A stretch of DNA of 64,000 bases from Nereocystis luetkeana (lineage: Eukaryota > Sar > Phaeophyceae > Laminariales > Laminariaceae). Location of the stretch: NCBI GenBank assembly GCA_031213475.1, contig JARUPZ010000011.1, forward strand, positions 4,404,863-4,468,862, given 5' to 3'. Shown in pieces: positions 12,301 through 27,800 of this stretch. The translations under genes were made by a program, and so were the position numbers. Below the pieces are notes generated by a model that was given only the letters and a program-made list of their open reading frames with translations, was not told where the DNA came from and ran no database searches. Position 1 is the first letter of the stretch. The number at the start of each line of letters is the position of its first letter.

Positions 12301-15300
12301 CTATCGATATACGAATTTCTTTATCTAATGTGACGGCAATGGCTATCGATATACGGAGTATATGTTTCTGAATCTATTGCGGCCAGCAATGGCTGTCGAT
12401 AGACACATTTCTAATTTATTGTGACCGGCAATTGCCATCGATGGACACCGATGATAATCTGTTGTGGTGGGCAATGTCTATCGATGGACACCACCACCCG
12501 CCTATTTCCACACCTATGCAATGTACTCTGATTTATTAAAAACCGCAATATTTTGTGCCGCAGCAATGTCATAGTTTAATCTTGTGGTCACCACCGGTAT
12601 GGAATGAGTGCATGGTGTATGATGATGAACAGCAATGTGGGTGCATGGCATAGGGTGAAGGGGGGCCGCAACGTTGTTTGTCTCAACAAGGCAGTGGGCA
12701 TCATTGGGGTTAAATGTGTTACATTGTCGGCTGTGTTGTTGTGGTTGGTTCTCGGCGACATTAATAGTGATTCCTCGGGATAGATGAGGTAGAAATGTGC
12801 ATATACCCTGGACAATATAAAGGAAATAGAACACTGCCGCTACAGTAGCCCCGAAAAAGCGTGTATCAATGGATATTGTTGACGACAACAGACTGGCAAC
12901 GCTGGCTCACGATAGCAATTGTGAACCACAATAGACTAGCAGCACTGTCTATCGAAAGACACTGTCAACCACAATGGACTGACAATGCTGTCTATCGATA
13001 GATGTTGCTAACGACAATAGACTGGCAACGCTGTATGATCGATAGACATTGTCAGGGAACAATATAATTTCGGCAATGGGCACAATATGCCTTAGCCCTA
13101 ACAATGCAGTCACAAGGTTGTTCATAGATGGCCATTGTCCTGAACAAAATATGTTGGGAAAGCAACCGCGATAGATACCGCTTGAACAATAGACCAAAAC
13201 GTTTGCCTATCGATGGCTATTGCCGCCAACAATATACGCGCAATTGTAACCATCAATAGCCATCGTCACCCACAATAGACTGTCGGGCGTGATTTCGCAC
13301 TAGACTATTGCCTAAACCTATTGCATACCGTGGAATGATGCATATCGATGGCCATTCTTGACGACCGCCGAAGGTTCTATTGCCGCCAATAATACGGACG
13401 CGTTTGTGTCCAACAATAGCCATCGCCACCCACAATAGATTGCTGGCCGGGCTTCGAAAAATATGAATCTGACATACTTCATTTGAGGGGTATAAAAACG
13501 CAAGCTAAGAAGCGGAAAGCTGAGGACTTTCTTGTAAAGTTGACCGGCATCCGAAACAAAAAACTGACTTAATTGATTTCAATAGGGGACAAAAAAAACT
13601 CGAGATGAGAAGCGGAAAGCTGAGAAATTTCAGCGGACGGGGGTTTTAGTTTAACGATCCACGTTTTGTTCAAAGTGGAGTTAATATAGGACAAAGTGAG
13701 GGTATTAAGTCGAATCAATTTCCGAAACTACCAGCGCACTCAAGTTCACGACAGTTTTCCAATATCCTGGTGCGCGAGTTCCTAGCGACGTCTATATATA
13801 ATGTATTTTTCAAATGAGGGTGATAGCGCATGGCCTCCAAAACATGATGACGTCGGTTCACATTACCACAAACATACAGAACATATATACCTGATACATA
13901 TTTGGCAACTTGGGTGTGTTCCAAAAGATAAACATGTCATTGTCATCAAAAAGGTAACTATTGATAGGAAACTCGGGTATGCGATTGTGTCCAACAGTAA
14001 CCATCGCCATCCACGATATGTTTTTGGACGAGCTTCCAAAATAGGCGATTGACTCGTGTATTCGCGAGATGGCTATCGATGGATAGCTTGTACCATCTAT
14101 GTGGCCGGCAGTGGCCATCGATAGACATCTCGCACAATCTATTGTGGTCGGCAATGGCCGTCGATAGACCTCTCGTGCAACCTATTGTCGCCAGCAATGG
14201 CTATCGGCAGACATCTCGCACAATCTATTGTGCTGACCAATGGCCATCGATAGACATCTCGCACAATCTATTGTGGCCTGCAATGACCATCGATGGACGC
14301 GGTTCACCATCCATTGTGCTCGACAATGTCTATCGATCGACTTTGCCTATACAGTATTGACGCCGACAATATATATCGATATATACCTTCCACAATCTAT
14401 TGTCGCAGACAATATACATCGATATATTCCCCCCCCCATCTATTGTTGAAGCAATAGACTATTGTTGTGTCCATTGTCCAGAGTGTGTTAAAAAAATAGA
14501 GAAAACAGAATAAACAAAAAAGTTGAAAGAAGAGCAAAATGAAACAAAAATAAAAATTCATGGCTGCAGGTCGTTATGTATCGGTACGTCCGGCTGTTAT
14601 CCGGGGTTCGTCGGGCGCGGGCCGGGGCCATTTAGTGATGCGGGGGCATGGCAGGCCCGGGTTTAGGGGATGTAAGGAAAACCGCTTTTCTAAAAACAAA
14701 ATCGTGATAAACCATCTTGACCGATCTTAACTCCGAATACTCGGGCGCTCTTTGCCCAGGGTACGCACTCTACTATAGTATACTGCTGTACTCGCAGCTG
14801 ATTGCTGCATGCTCTAAGAATAACTCCTGAACATACGAGGTTTAGGGCCCATCTTAACGGGGAACGCTAAATTTCGTTATTTGTAATAAAAAATTAATTT
14901 CACCGAATTTTAATTTGATTTCGAAAAAAAACGTGGTTGTGTCCTATCGGGAAACGGTGTACCTGGTATTAATTGTCAAACAAAAATTAATTCGGAATAA
15001 CCTGGAATAATGCACCGCGTCACACAACGCCCAGCCGACAAACAGCAACGAGCGGAGACGAGAGCGGAGATTTGGGCTGCCGCGTGCGCGCCGCCGCCAA
15101 GCTCTTTTTCTTTTTGTTGGCGAAAGATAGAAAGCTATAACTCTCAGGGCGTCTTGGGTGGGCGGGGGGAGTCCTGAAGCGCCGTTTGCGGAACAGCAAC
15201 GGTGATGCAGCTATCGAGGTCTCAAGCGTATCCTCTGCTTTTTTGCTCGTTTGCTCGGTTTTCGTGATGGTTGGCCGATCGAGCAGGCCGAAAAATTGGG

Positions 15301-15810
15301 ATTGCGGCCGCCACGAGTTTTTTTGAGGCACCACCGCCGGGGGACGATGTTCCATGGTCTGTAGGCGTCGGCACGGCTATTGCTCCGGTCGCCTCTCGTT
15401 GAGGTTCGTGTTTTATCGCCTCAATCGTGGTCGCCGAAACGGCCAAGAATCACCCCAGACTCCATCGGGGGTGTTAACCCACCATGAACATGCTACATGA
15501 AGGCTGATCAACTCCCAAGTTCCAAGTTGAAATTTATAAAAATCACACGAAAAAGGAAGAAGTGATAAAAAGGCTTTTCACTGAAATTGAAGATTTTAAT
15601 TTGTCTTTGGAATACCTGCTTGGTGATTCACTCTATGGCCAATCAGATGCATATTAAACTACCAGGTATTAATAGAAGGCTAAATAGAATCAAATTGAAA
15701 GAAAAAAAGTCCTCGATAAGATGGGACCTTACCACGATTCAGAAATATCATCCTGGTATGAAATACTCGTAGGTACAGCAGGTCGAGCTCGTGTGTGGTT
15801 GTTGTTGTAG

Positions 15811-15866
<56 letters not shown>

Positions 15867-18800
15867 GGTGTTGTTGTTGTTGCTGTTGCTGATGTTGTTC
15901 TCACATTAATGTATCGCCACAGCAGTGCAGTCTGGTCACAGGACAGGCTCCAATGACTCTGGAGTGGAATAACCTCCGAGGAGTGAACCAAAAAAAGTGC
16001 GCCAGCGCACCGCCGGCGCACCGCCGCACGCCATCATAAAAGTTGCTTGCTATATCACAGGATTGGTGGTTTCTTCGTCTTCATTGCGAGCGATCCGGAA
16101 ACAAACCCTCAGTTGGTTGATCTGTTCATGTCAACGGCCCGTAGTCGTTAGGCTTTTCCCAGAATAACCCTGCCGCTGCGGTGCAACCGGTATTTTGCTT
16201 CGAGAAACTTGCAGACGCGAGGGCGTGTCTTAAAACCCCCCAGAGAGCATTGGAACATTGGAACGAACCGAATGGTTATTTATTTGCCACATGAATTGGT
16301 GCTGCTTGGTTGCGGTACTCGCAAGGAAAACGAACAGATTCAGTACATCCCGAGAAAAACAGTGTAAACGCGAGTATTTTGGAGACGAACAAGAAGTTTA
16401 TCACCTTGCACTCCTCCTTCTTCTTTTAAGAGGACCGAACGGCCCGACCGAGTGGGGACACACAGTACTCGTTCGACGTAGATGGGCACTCACTACCACC
16501 AAACATGGACGCGGACATCATTTTTTTTTTGTGCACAACAGCAGGTTTTTGTCGTGGCATGCACAGGAGTACGACCGTATATACCAGGTATGTGCAAAAG
16601 GTACATCGTTCGTACCGATTGGGCTGACGAGGCCCAGAATTCTGCTGAGCTCCTCGATTACAATCTGTGAGCCCGGGTATTTCTGCATGGACCCAAACAC
16701 GTTTTTTTATATGTGCATAGGAACGGGACGAATGCCCACGAGCAGCCTCGTTCCGTTCCGCTCGTTCCCATGCTCTTTGGAGAGGGTTGAGACTAATAGT
16801 TGAGACACTCCCTGACGCATGATCTTCGTCAGCACGGTCCCTTCACCATGCCATATAATAAGAGGTTATCGCAGCAGCAGGTTTTGTATTGCTGTGTTGT
16901 GACTTACACTGTGAAGGTATTACCTACTGAGCCACCGACCGATTACCCAGCCCAGGATAATCCTTATAACACTCTCCCCCCCTCTAAACGGTGGGGGTAT
17001 TTGGGGCGTCGAAACCGCATCGTCCGTACGCTGACCTACCCGCTTCGTTTCATCACCTGGGGAACCAGGGAGATGTGTTTTCAAGGTGTGCACGCGCAAG
17101 CGTTTCTAAAACCTGTAAAAGAAACGTTCAAGAGCGAGGATCGAACCCGTGACCTGGACGACGTCAAATATGACGGTGTTATGGGAAGATCTCAGTCCGT
17201 TAGGCTACAGGTAAAAGGTTAACCAATCGCCTACCCAATACAAGCCTCATAACACTCTCCCCCCCCTGGAACGGACCGGATTTTTCGGGTCGACGCGCCA
17301 CCACACGCGGTTCCAATTTCTGGGGATCCAAAAGCATTTTTCAGATTATTGATATATATGAGGAAACTCATTTTTCATTATATATAGAGCGATTTCATGG
17401 TGGACGTGAGATTCGAACTCAAGACCAACGACTCCTGTTCTGCCGTCGTCGCCATTTGTGCGCGCTTGATGTAAGTGAGCGCGTGCAGCTTGACCACTGC
17501 TGTAGCACCGAGAAAAAAGTTTAGGGTAAACGGAGGTCGGTTCCAAACTGCTTCGCCGTAATGCTCGTGGGGTCAGAGAGGTCTTCATCCTCCAGCACCT
17601 GCACCCGACCACACATGCATGCTGATGTCTCGCTTCTTCCTCGAGCAGCGTGTGAGCTTCACACGCGGGGCGTTCTCCTCCACCTCGTCCTCGAGGCCAT
17701 CAAGACGCTGAGTTTCTTCGACAGTTGACAAATCTACAGCCAGCGCAGCAGTTGGCAAAAGGTCATCATCGATACCGCACACTGCGGCCATCGGGTACTG
17801 TCACGTGGTACTGACGAACATAGATGAGGATATATCACGCTGACTCGAGCCGAGCAGCAGCAGAAGTTACAGCAGCCAAGCCAGCGTCGACGATGTTGTG
17901 GTGTGGGGTTGTGTCGTATCATACTATGTCGTGTTGTTGTGTGGGTGTGTGATACTCGTACGAGTACGCGGCTGGACTTTCTAACATTTCCGATGCACCA
18001 ATCCGACTGACGAGTTGGATCGGAAATCTCAGTTTTTCCGACTGTCTGGTCCAGTTGGAAATCATAATCGTTTTTTTTAATTGAAAATGCGCTTTTTCAA
18101 CTGCATAAGATTGCCATTTTTTTTCTCCAATCGGAAAACGGCTTTTTCAATCCTAGTTTCCGGCTGCATAAGAAGTGGCCTTTAGGCCATCTCTTATGGC
18201 AAACCGGTTTTGGTTTCTGGAAATCGAGGTTTCAGCACCTTCACAGGCATGTTTGAGCAGGGAAACGGGCGAATCGGGCCCGTTTTGCTTCAAGTCCCAC
18301 CAGCCATTTTGCGAGAGGCATGCAACGCCGTTGGCCGTTTCTTCAGGATAGCAGTTGAAAAAATTGTCGATACACTCCAGTTTCCTCTATTCAGTTTCGG
18401 ACGCGACTTATCTGAAAAAGAGGCGATTTTTTCGGCTGAAACGTCGATATACATCTGAAAATGCCTTGTTGATATTTTTGTCTGAAAATGACAACATCGT
18501 AAAAATCTCGAACGGCACCCCTGGAGAAAAGAAAAACGGGTCTAGATACCTCTCCTTCAAAAGACTGCAGGTATTCTGAGAAGAGTGAGCCTGATCCGGT
18601 CGGACTCCGGGTCTAGAACGCGTTAAATGTGAGTCTCAGGTCGTTACTCTTGTGTCAGGTGTCTTTACTTGTCAGGCAAGATCGTGCATGGACAAAAGAG
18701 GTTTGTCCGCTATCGTGGATATTGACTCTTGTACTAAATGTGGTCACAGATCTTTGTAGATCTGATGATGGTTGAGGCGGGGAATTACCAGTTTCCATCA

Positions 18801-21800
18801 CCAAGTAATTGCTGGTGACAGCTGCCATGTGAGATGACTGATGTCATGCTTCGCATGACACTTCTGCTCGGCTCACCGTGCCGAGCATCACCTATATATA
18901 TATATATACCTGGCGTGTCCTGAACGCTACACCCTACACGAAGAGAAGCTTGCTGCAGACACCTGGGGTCGAACCTGAGATATACCCATCTCACATTGGC
19001 GTCGACTGTGAGGCTTGAGCCTGCAGGATTTGTTTTTTTCGCGTTTGGTTGGGACCATGCCCAAGAAACAGAAGGCGGCTGGGGGACAACCACCTCCCGA
19101 ACCAGGCTTGACATCAACCCAGCCATCGGAGGAGGTCGACTTCGAGCCCCCGACTTCCCCGTCCACGCCCGACGGAGAAGGGAAGTCCACCTCACCGCAA
19201 GTCAACAGCAACAATAAGCGTGACGCATCGCCGTCGCTTCGCGCTGACCAGGAGTCGTCTCCTCGGTCGTCATCGTCCTCGTCGTCGTCGACCGAGGAAG
19301 CCACGCAACCGGATGATTCTTTCGAATCACTGACTCCGGTGCACTCGCTCTCCTTCTTTGGGAGGAGGAAACAAAGGCAAACATCCGGGTCATTCGCGAG
19401 AACAGGCCGCAGGCACCGTTGTCGGCAGCCTCAGCTGCGGTGGCGCTTACCATCAGCAGGCAGGAGGCGGCGGCGGTCCATGAGGCCGCCATGGTGAGTG
19501 AAATAGGTCCCGTGTTGCCTACGCCTACCACCGCTGAAGATATCGCAATGTCGTCGAGTACCTCTGCTGCAGATGTTTCTGTTCCGGCTTCGTCGTCGCT
19601 TGCCGTAGACAATACCGTGTCGACTGCCTCGGAATCAGCAACTCGTGTTGCTGCTCAGAGTGCAGGAGGAGCGCAACCATCGTCTACCCCTCAAACCCTC
19701 CTGTCGTCAGCAACAGAAGCAAACCCACCGTTGAGTTCGCAGCTGCCGTCAGCAACCCAGATAAACTCATCGTCGAGTTTGTCAGCCACTCGCCCCTTGC
19801 TCGTAGACGTTGCAGCTGTTGCCATTACTGCAGCTGACTTGCGTGGGGTGCCGCGTTTGACCGGATCCAGCGACCAAAATGTCCCGGAGATCCTCAGTCA
19901 CTTTCGGGTCATTGTTGGCTTCAAAGCGAAACGCGTACGTCCGACGAGTTCGGCGACAGAGTGGCACTTGAGTACATTGCTTTGTTGGGGGAAGGTCATT
20001 GTCTAACCCTAATACAGCAGTTGGTCACGGGTCAGATAGACACAAGCACCGCTACAGTGTCGTCTGAGCCTGACACACCAGGGTCGTTTACCGCACCTGC
20101 CACATGGCAGGAGATGACCCGGGCGTTACTCGATCTTCTGATGCCGGCGAATTCTATCGATGAATGTGCCAGGCAGATCGCGTATTTTTCACACAAGAGC
20201 GCGGAAACCGTTTCCGCGTACGCAATGAGGTTTCGGACGCTTTTATCCTAACTCCAAGCTGCCATCGACCGCGTTGACGACAACCGTACTACATGGAATG
20301 CGATGACTGTTGCTTTGTGGCAACAGGGGCTAGCGCCCAATATCCGTTGTCTGCAGTTGACTGATAAACCTGCGACCTCTCTGAAAGAAGCCATCGACCG
20401 TGCGCGCCGGCACGAAGCGTCTGGCATAGCCGGGGGGCACGTAAGTGCCCTGTATCATCAAGTGCCCCACCGTGCGCTTGATCGCCTCGCCTCGAAACCG
20501 CCTGCCCAATCTCGTTCGAGTAGCAACCAGGGAAAGGGCGGGGGCACCGAACGTGGTACGCCGGGAAAACGTGCCAAGGGTTGCTCGCCGTCGAGTAACG
20601 GCGCTCCTGCATCCAATCACCCGGGCAGGGAGCACTGGGAAAGCCAAGAAGAAGAAGAAGAAGAAGAAGAAGAAGAAGAGGACGCCCAGCTCGGAGGAGG
20701 ACGACGACTCCGAGTAGAGGCGCCCAGGTGTTTTGTCGTCCGTAGCACTTGGGAATTGCAAGTCTGCTGTTACCGTTCAAAGCAGCCGATAGGGCGTAAA
20801 GAAATCTAAAAATATACATTGCGTCGCTTGTGTGTCAGTAGCACGAGTGTTTCCGCGCAGCACCCCGTGGTTGCTGTAAATTCGTCTGGTACGAGTGATA
20901 CAACTGCTGTTAATTGCCCGTCGTCTGCACCTGATCGTGGGCAGAAGAGGGGCGCCGTCGATGATGCTGTCGCGCCAGTAGATTCGAAATCGAAACGTCG
21001 TTCGGTTTAGAAGAGTAGAGCAGTAGATGGCAGAAGCCTTCGTACTATTACGGGGGACCATAGTTAATAGGACCTATGGTATACATAAAAACCTATCTAT
21101 TTGAACATTTTTACTCGAAATATTCGGTCCTATTAACTATGATCCCCCGTAATAATAGCAATGATAAAAATATATCTTGGTTCAGCTCGCCGCTGTCCCA
21201 CAAAAACCCGTCTTTGACTCTCTCTTTTTCATCACAGCGAATCCGTATTCCTGGTAGTATCAATGGTCTCTTCGTCCCAGATCTGACCATCGACACTGCA
21301 AGCGACATAACATGCGTTTCACCATTGTTTTTGAAGCGCCACCCAACGTTATAGAAGGCCATACTTGAGCCTGTCCCATCGTCGTGTATGTCTCCCCCAC
21401 TCGAGATATTGGGATGCATGAAGCTGTCAGTCATGTTGGCTGACATTGCTCGTAGTATTGGCGCGCTTGTTATCCTGTCTCTTGGTCCTGACCAGATACT
21501 ACTTGATAATGATGTGGTGTCTCTGTTGGTTGCTGTACTAGACTGGGAAAACCAGCAAATGTTTTTTTCTTCGAGTACCGTTTCCATCCCAGCTACCCAT
21601 CGGTCACCTGATCATTGTTCAGATCTGACCATGTCCACTGTGCCTCACTCCGTTGCTGCAGTGCACAAATATACGGAAATACATGCTGTGAAATTACGCA
21701 ACCGTATCAATTTACTTCCTCGACTCGGCGACGTTATCACCGCGTTCACAGACGTAAAACCGTCCCGAGATACTGAGGTTGTTTTTGAACCGCGCATACT

Positions 21801-24800
21801 CTCCGAAAACGAGATGTCATGCGATGAATGTCCGGTTGAATTTGAGCGAGTTATCATAGCTCGCACCGTAGCCACGTGGCTAGCGTCCGATGGTTCCGAA
21901 GCAGTCCAGGTCGCCAATCCGTCATCCGAATCCCTTGCCCTACATGTAGGATTAGAGATTGGGCATTTGTCGAGTGTAGCCGTGGTGCCCCCCGCTCAAT
22001 TGCACGTGCATGCCGTAGCAGCGACACCCAAGACTCCGACTGAAATTGCAGCAGCCGCTCGTGCCGAAACTGCTGCACTTTTGGCCAAGGCATTTGTCGA
22101 CTCTACCTTCACCGTTGAACAGCAGTCAACAATTTTAGACCTTTGTGCAAAGTACCGTCCCGTTTTATCGTTATCCAGAGCAGAACGAGGCAAGTGTACT
22201 ACCGCCGAAGTCACGCTCCCTCTTCCTGATAATATTAAGCCGGTTAGTCGCCGTCCGTACCGCGCTAACCCACGCACCGAAGCTATCATCAACAAGTGCG
22301 TTCAAGACATGCTCGCCGATGATATCATTGAAGAGCGTTCGAGTCCGTGGGTCTCTCCGGTGGCGATTGTTGCCCGTAAAGATGGACAACCTAGGTTTTG
22401 CGTAGACTATGGGAGTACTATCAACAAACACATCATCCGTAAAATTTGGCCGATGGCGAATCTAGAAGAGAATGTTGACATGGTCGGAGGCGCTCAGTTC
22501 ATCAGCGTTGCTGACGTCCAAAGCGCCTATTGGCAAATTCCTGTTCCCCCCGATAAAGTTGAATCCACTGCGTTCCTTACCAATTCCGGCAAGTATTTTT
22601 ATAAACGGATGCCGTTTGTAATGCTCCGTGGCTTTTTACAGAAATGGCACATAAAACGTTAGGACATATCCCCGAGTTACTCGTGTATATGGATGATCTC
22701 TGTGTACTGTCCGCAACTTGGGAGAATCATGTGAAATCGTTGGAAAGTATGTTTGTAGCGTTGCAAACAGCTGGTCTCACATTGAAGCCGTCGAAATTAT
22801 CATTTGGTCCAAAATCTGTCGTATATTTAGGTCACGTAATTTCCGCTGAAGGAGTAGCAGTTGGGGAAGATCGTATCAAAGCTATCCAAGAGCTACCAAC
22901 CCCTACGTGCATCAAAGACCTCCGTTCAGTTTTAGGTGTGTTGAATTTTGTGAGGCGGTTCGTACCGAACTTCGCAGAAATTACCGCACCACTTGTTGAT
23001 CTCACTCGTAAGGATTTCGCAACACGTCCTCGCTTTAAAAAAGCCTGGGGTAACGCACAAAATAATGCGTTTGCCCACATCAAACGCTTACTGGTGTCGG
23101 CTCCCGTGTTGAATATTCCAGATTACGAACGTGAATTCGTAGTGCATGTAGATGCTAGCGAGCTCGGAGTTGGCGCGTTTCTTGCCCAACCGTCAAAAAA
23201 CGAAAGACTCGAAGGTCTGACCTTGACATTCTCGCGTATTTTAGTCAACGGTTCAAGCAACGCCTTTACTCCGCCTCGATGAAAGAGTGTTAAGGAGTTG
23301 TACTCGCACTAGCTCACTGGCGGCCGTACTTATTTGGGAGACACTTCACGGTGATTACGGACCACCAAGCTCTGACCCATCTATACTACATGCAAGACGC
23401 TTCGAACATGCTTACCCGTTGGGCTATCGCTCCCCAAACTTTTGACTTCACTGTCAAGCATGTAGCGGGGAAATTAAACGTAGTACTCGACGCGTTGTCG
23501 CGATTCTTTGGTGAAGTAGAGGAAGAACCGTTACCGCAAGAACCAGCCCTTGCGTCCATCTGTCGCAACGTTCCAAGCGATAGACCGTACCGTGAGCCAG
23601 GGCCGCGCGACTTCCAAGCCTCTTCACAAAACCTCGAAGATGTCGACATTGTGCATAATGATAGCGAAATGTTTGCTAGTGCAGTGTCCGTGTTTCCGTT
23701 ACTTGACCCGGCAAAGTTGCTGGAAAAACAGAGTGCTGAATTCGGTCCGTATGTCGAATATCTGAAAGCACCTGTTACCGTTCCCGTTCCGGATGGTGAA
23801 AATAAAAGCAGCATGAGTCATTCTTTTTTGAACGAAAACGTTTCATTCCGGTCGTATTTGCCGGGGTATTTTCGCAAACGCAGCTCGTTCCGTGACCAGC
23901 TTTGCAGTACCGACCGCCTTACGGAGATTAGTTGTTCATTCGTGCCATGACCTCCCGTCGTCGGGTGGTCATTTAGCTTTTAAAGCAACGTTCAACAAAA
24001 TCCGAGATCCTTCTTGGTGGCACCCTATGTCAAAAGACGTAGCCAAGCACATTCAATGCTGCTCATCGTGCCAACACCGCGAGACGTCCCATCGTACGCC
24101 GAAGCTTCCTGTTGGTCACCGTCCCGTTTCCCGCCCGTTTCAATGCGTGGCTATTGACTTAGTAGAGTACAAACCGTCGTCGAATAACTCGAAGTATGTC
24201 ATGTCCGTGATTGACCACATGACTCATTTTCTCGTGTTGGTCGCGATTAGTGACAAATCAGCGGCCACACTCACCCGTGTTCTTGTAGAACGCGTTTTCG
24301 CTGTTTTCTCTGCTCCGAAAACCTTGCATTCGGACCAAGGTAGCGAGTTTGAGAATGAACTGGTCAAGGAGTTGCAAGCCGTATTTGGGTTCAAAAAGAC
24401 GCGCACGTCAGCGTACCGGCCACAAGGCAACTCCGTCTTAAAGCTTGTGCATAGTACCTTGCACAACATGTTGGCGATGTACGTGAACGTTAAAGGCGAC
24501 AATTGGGCAGAATTACTACCGTTTATTCAGCTCGCGCACAACACAGCACACAACAAGACGCTAGAAGAAACTCCACAGTTTTTAATGTTTGGCCGTAGAG
24601 CTTCGTTCCCCGTTGACATTATTCTCGGCGTTCCGTGTACGTCTGGTTCTGGAACACGATTGGAATACTCCCGTCGTACCGTTGAAAACCTGCAACTCGT
24701 TTACGAAATTGCTCGACGCAATTTACAGGAACGTACCGATAAGCAGACAGAATCTAACGAAGAATTGTCCTTTCCGCAATATCAGCAGGGAAATCAGGTG

Positions 24801-27800
24801 TTAGTACACCGCCCCTATACCGTTGCTCATGGGCCCAACCCCAAACTTATTAGTCCCTGGCGTGGACCCTTTACTGTACGTTCCCAACTATCACCCGTAA
24901 TTTATAGTCTTGCGAGGGATAGCGAACTTGCGGAAACATCAGTTCATTTAGGTCGTATGAAGGCATACCATAATGACGCGTCTAGTTCCGTGCCGGATTT
25001 TACAGCACTGAACGAGTTCTTTTTAGGGACTACGTTGCCGGTACCTGACCTAGACGGCTCTGTGCTCACCGTGCACATCGACCCGGATGCTATTGAAGCT
25101 ATCGAAAGTCCTAAGCGTGGCCCTGGTAAAGTCTCGCTGACTAATTTCCAATACCACTTTCTTGTGAAAGATAAACCATCTAGTTTGGGTATTTGGAGAC
25201 ATGGCAATACTGTGCCACAATGTCATGAGATGATCAGAGCGTATCGTACGAGGATCCTAGCTGAAGATCCGCAAGCATTCGATCGTCCCAACGTAAGCGA
25301 GACGTCGTCGCCTCGTCACCCTGACACATGCGCTAGTATCAGTTGTTGTCAACGTTGCTATAGCCCTGGGAGTACTTATTGTCAGTACCGTCGCAACACA
25401 CCCCACTACCATTCAAATATCTGGCCAGATGTCGTTCTCTCGGTAGTGCGCCGTTTAACACGTGATTCGCAACCTCACGTGCAATTGTCTTGTGGTCGCT
25501 TGGGAGATACCGTTTGTGGAGTAGTGCCCACGAACAAAGTCATGGTTAGAAACCTAAGTGCTGAACCCCAACAGCCAGTGTCCCGGTATATCGTTAAGAT
25601 ACCAGTGTGGATTTTTTTGTTCTTCTGTTACTTCGTGTGGAAGTGCCCCACGCGAAACAATAGCATTTTATTCGTGGTAATTTGCTACCAGGTATAGAGT
25701 TTGAGACATACGAGGGGGAGAAAAGCGTTCAACCCGTAGTTATGCAGGGGTGTGCATATACCAAGAGCATACATTTTTGCGTTGTTGTTGGGTTATTGGA
25801 CTACAGTGTCTGCATACAGTGTTCATATACTTTAAAGTATGCACTTGTGTGTGGCTATTTAATCAAGTAATGAACGTTAATTTCTGGTAATTGGTTTGGG
25901 TGGAAGAGACACAGTGTGTTTTCCATTCGTCTCCGTGTCCGAGACACTAGGGATACCTGGATACATTGAGAATGTATTCTCTAGTGTCGGAATCGTTCCG
26001 TTGGATTTTGACTGAGGAGACGCAGCCGCGCGCGTGAACTGCACAACCCAAAGTCATATATCCTCGGGCACACTATGAGTCCTAGCTTGCTTCACTGCAT
26101 TTTCGTGAGAGCTTCGTCTGCAGTCAATCGTCAATGACTATCAGAATGTCTCGTATACAGACCGTTAACTGTATGGATAGTTTTGTATACTATCAACTCG
26201 TTATAAGTCGATTCCAGTATTACTCACTGAATCGCAGTCGTGTTCTTGCTCGTGTAGTCGATGATGTCTTGTTCGACTGAGGAGACGTGTCGTCCTCGTA
26301 TTGTTCACCATGCACCGCAGCCCGTTATACTGCCCCGTTATTGTTACAACCACACCGTCGTCAAGACAACATGCAGATCTTTTTTTAAACGTTTTAAAAA
26401 AGGGTTGCTCAACCAAAACGTTCGTATCGTCCGTTGCGCACTCTGCATGCACACCCCCTTTGACGAAATCGTCGTTCAGCACATTTATTTCTCTTCATTT
26501 TGTATACCAAAGCTTGCAAGCAATCGTCTGATATACACACTGACAACGTCGAGAAAAGCTTGAATGTTGTCAAAGGCACTTATCATTGTTCGGTATGAAT
26601 GGTTTCGTAAACCATTAAAGGCACTATACCATCGTTCGGTATAAATGGTTGTGTATACCATTATTAGTGATACAAGGTGTTGTACACTATATACGGTTCA
26701 TACACCATAAATATAAAATAGATGATTTCGTATATCATTACATACACATGGTTTTGTGTACCATGGTATAAACATTTAGTATACATATGGTTCCGTACAC
26801 CATAGTACACATGGTTTTGTATACCATCGTAAGTGTACATGGTTCCGTACACCATAGTATACATATGGTTCCGTATACCATTGTTATAAAATGCTCTGGC
26901 TGGATATAAATATGTGCCGGTATAAAATCCTTCTCGGCCGCTGTGAGCGAAACTTAAAATTCCGATTTTATCTTCAACTTTGTCTGGGACTCCGGACGCC
27001 TTCGTTTCCCTGCCTTCGTGCTTGCTTTTTCGACCGCTTTCCTCGACGGTCGCGCGAGCCGGACTCCGGCGGGTGTTCTCGCGTGCGCGCGTCTCGGAGT
27101 CTCGCGCCACCGACGAGCGCGGCGGCCCCGAACTTGAGGGATATTTGCTGGAAAAAGGAGACACGGACGTTCTATTTTCTGTGGTCCTGGAAATTTGTTT
27201 AGATGTTGTTGCTCCGCGAAGAGCTTCTTGTGACAGGCTTCATCTTACAGTAGTAGTTTTTTACTCTCCGAGGTTCGATATCTCGGTTTTGCTGATGCTA
27301 CCGCTTTCTACCGACTGCCTTGCTTCGCGGGCCGCCGCCATCGGCCTGTTCGAACCCCTCGGTCCTGCCTTTCTCGGTGGCTGCCTTCCCTTGCCCCTGT
27401 CTCTTCTCCGGACGACTACACGCGCCTTCTCGGCGTATCGCGCCGTTCTTGGTACCAGATCGTTGCATATTCCGGTGATTTTGCTTTGTTCTTGTTATTT
27501 TTCTAAAATTTTGATAACTCGGCACATCTTCTCTTTTTCCCCTACTAGTGTTCTAAAAGATACACGGGTTGCTCGTGTACTCAGGATCTGAACGATTGAA
27601 GGGTTCAAAATTTGTTCGGAGGATTTTTTATTGGTACAAACTGACAGTCCCGTTTTCGTGTGCGAGACCTACTGCGTATTGACAGTCTTAGGGTGTGTCT
27701 TAACCCCCCCCAGAGAGCATTGGAACGAACCGAATGGAATACTATTTGCCGCATGAATTGGTGTTGATTGGTTGTGGGAAACGAATAGATTCAGTGCAGC

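Noticed and set aside
11998-14487. CRISPR-like repeat array
   Set aside because: Units are diverged, change orientation and lack constant-length unique spacers; the context is eukaryotic.
20640-20690. Glutamate-rich coding run as a separate host protein
   Set aside because: It lies inside the gag-like region of the LTR retrotransposon.
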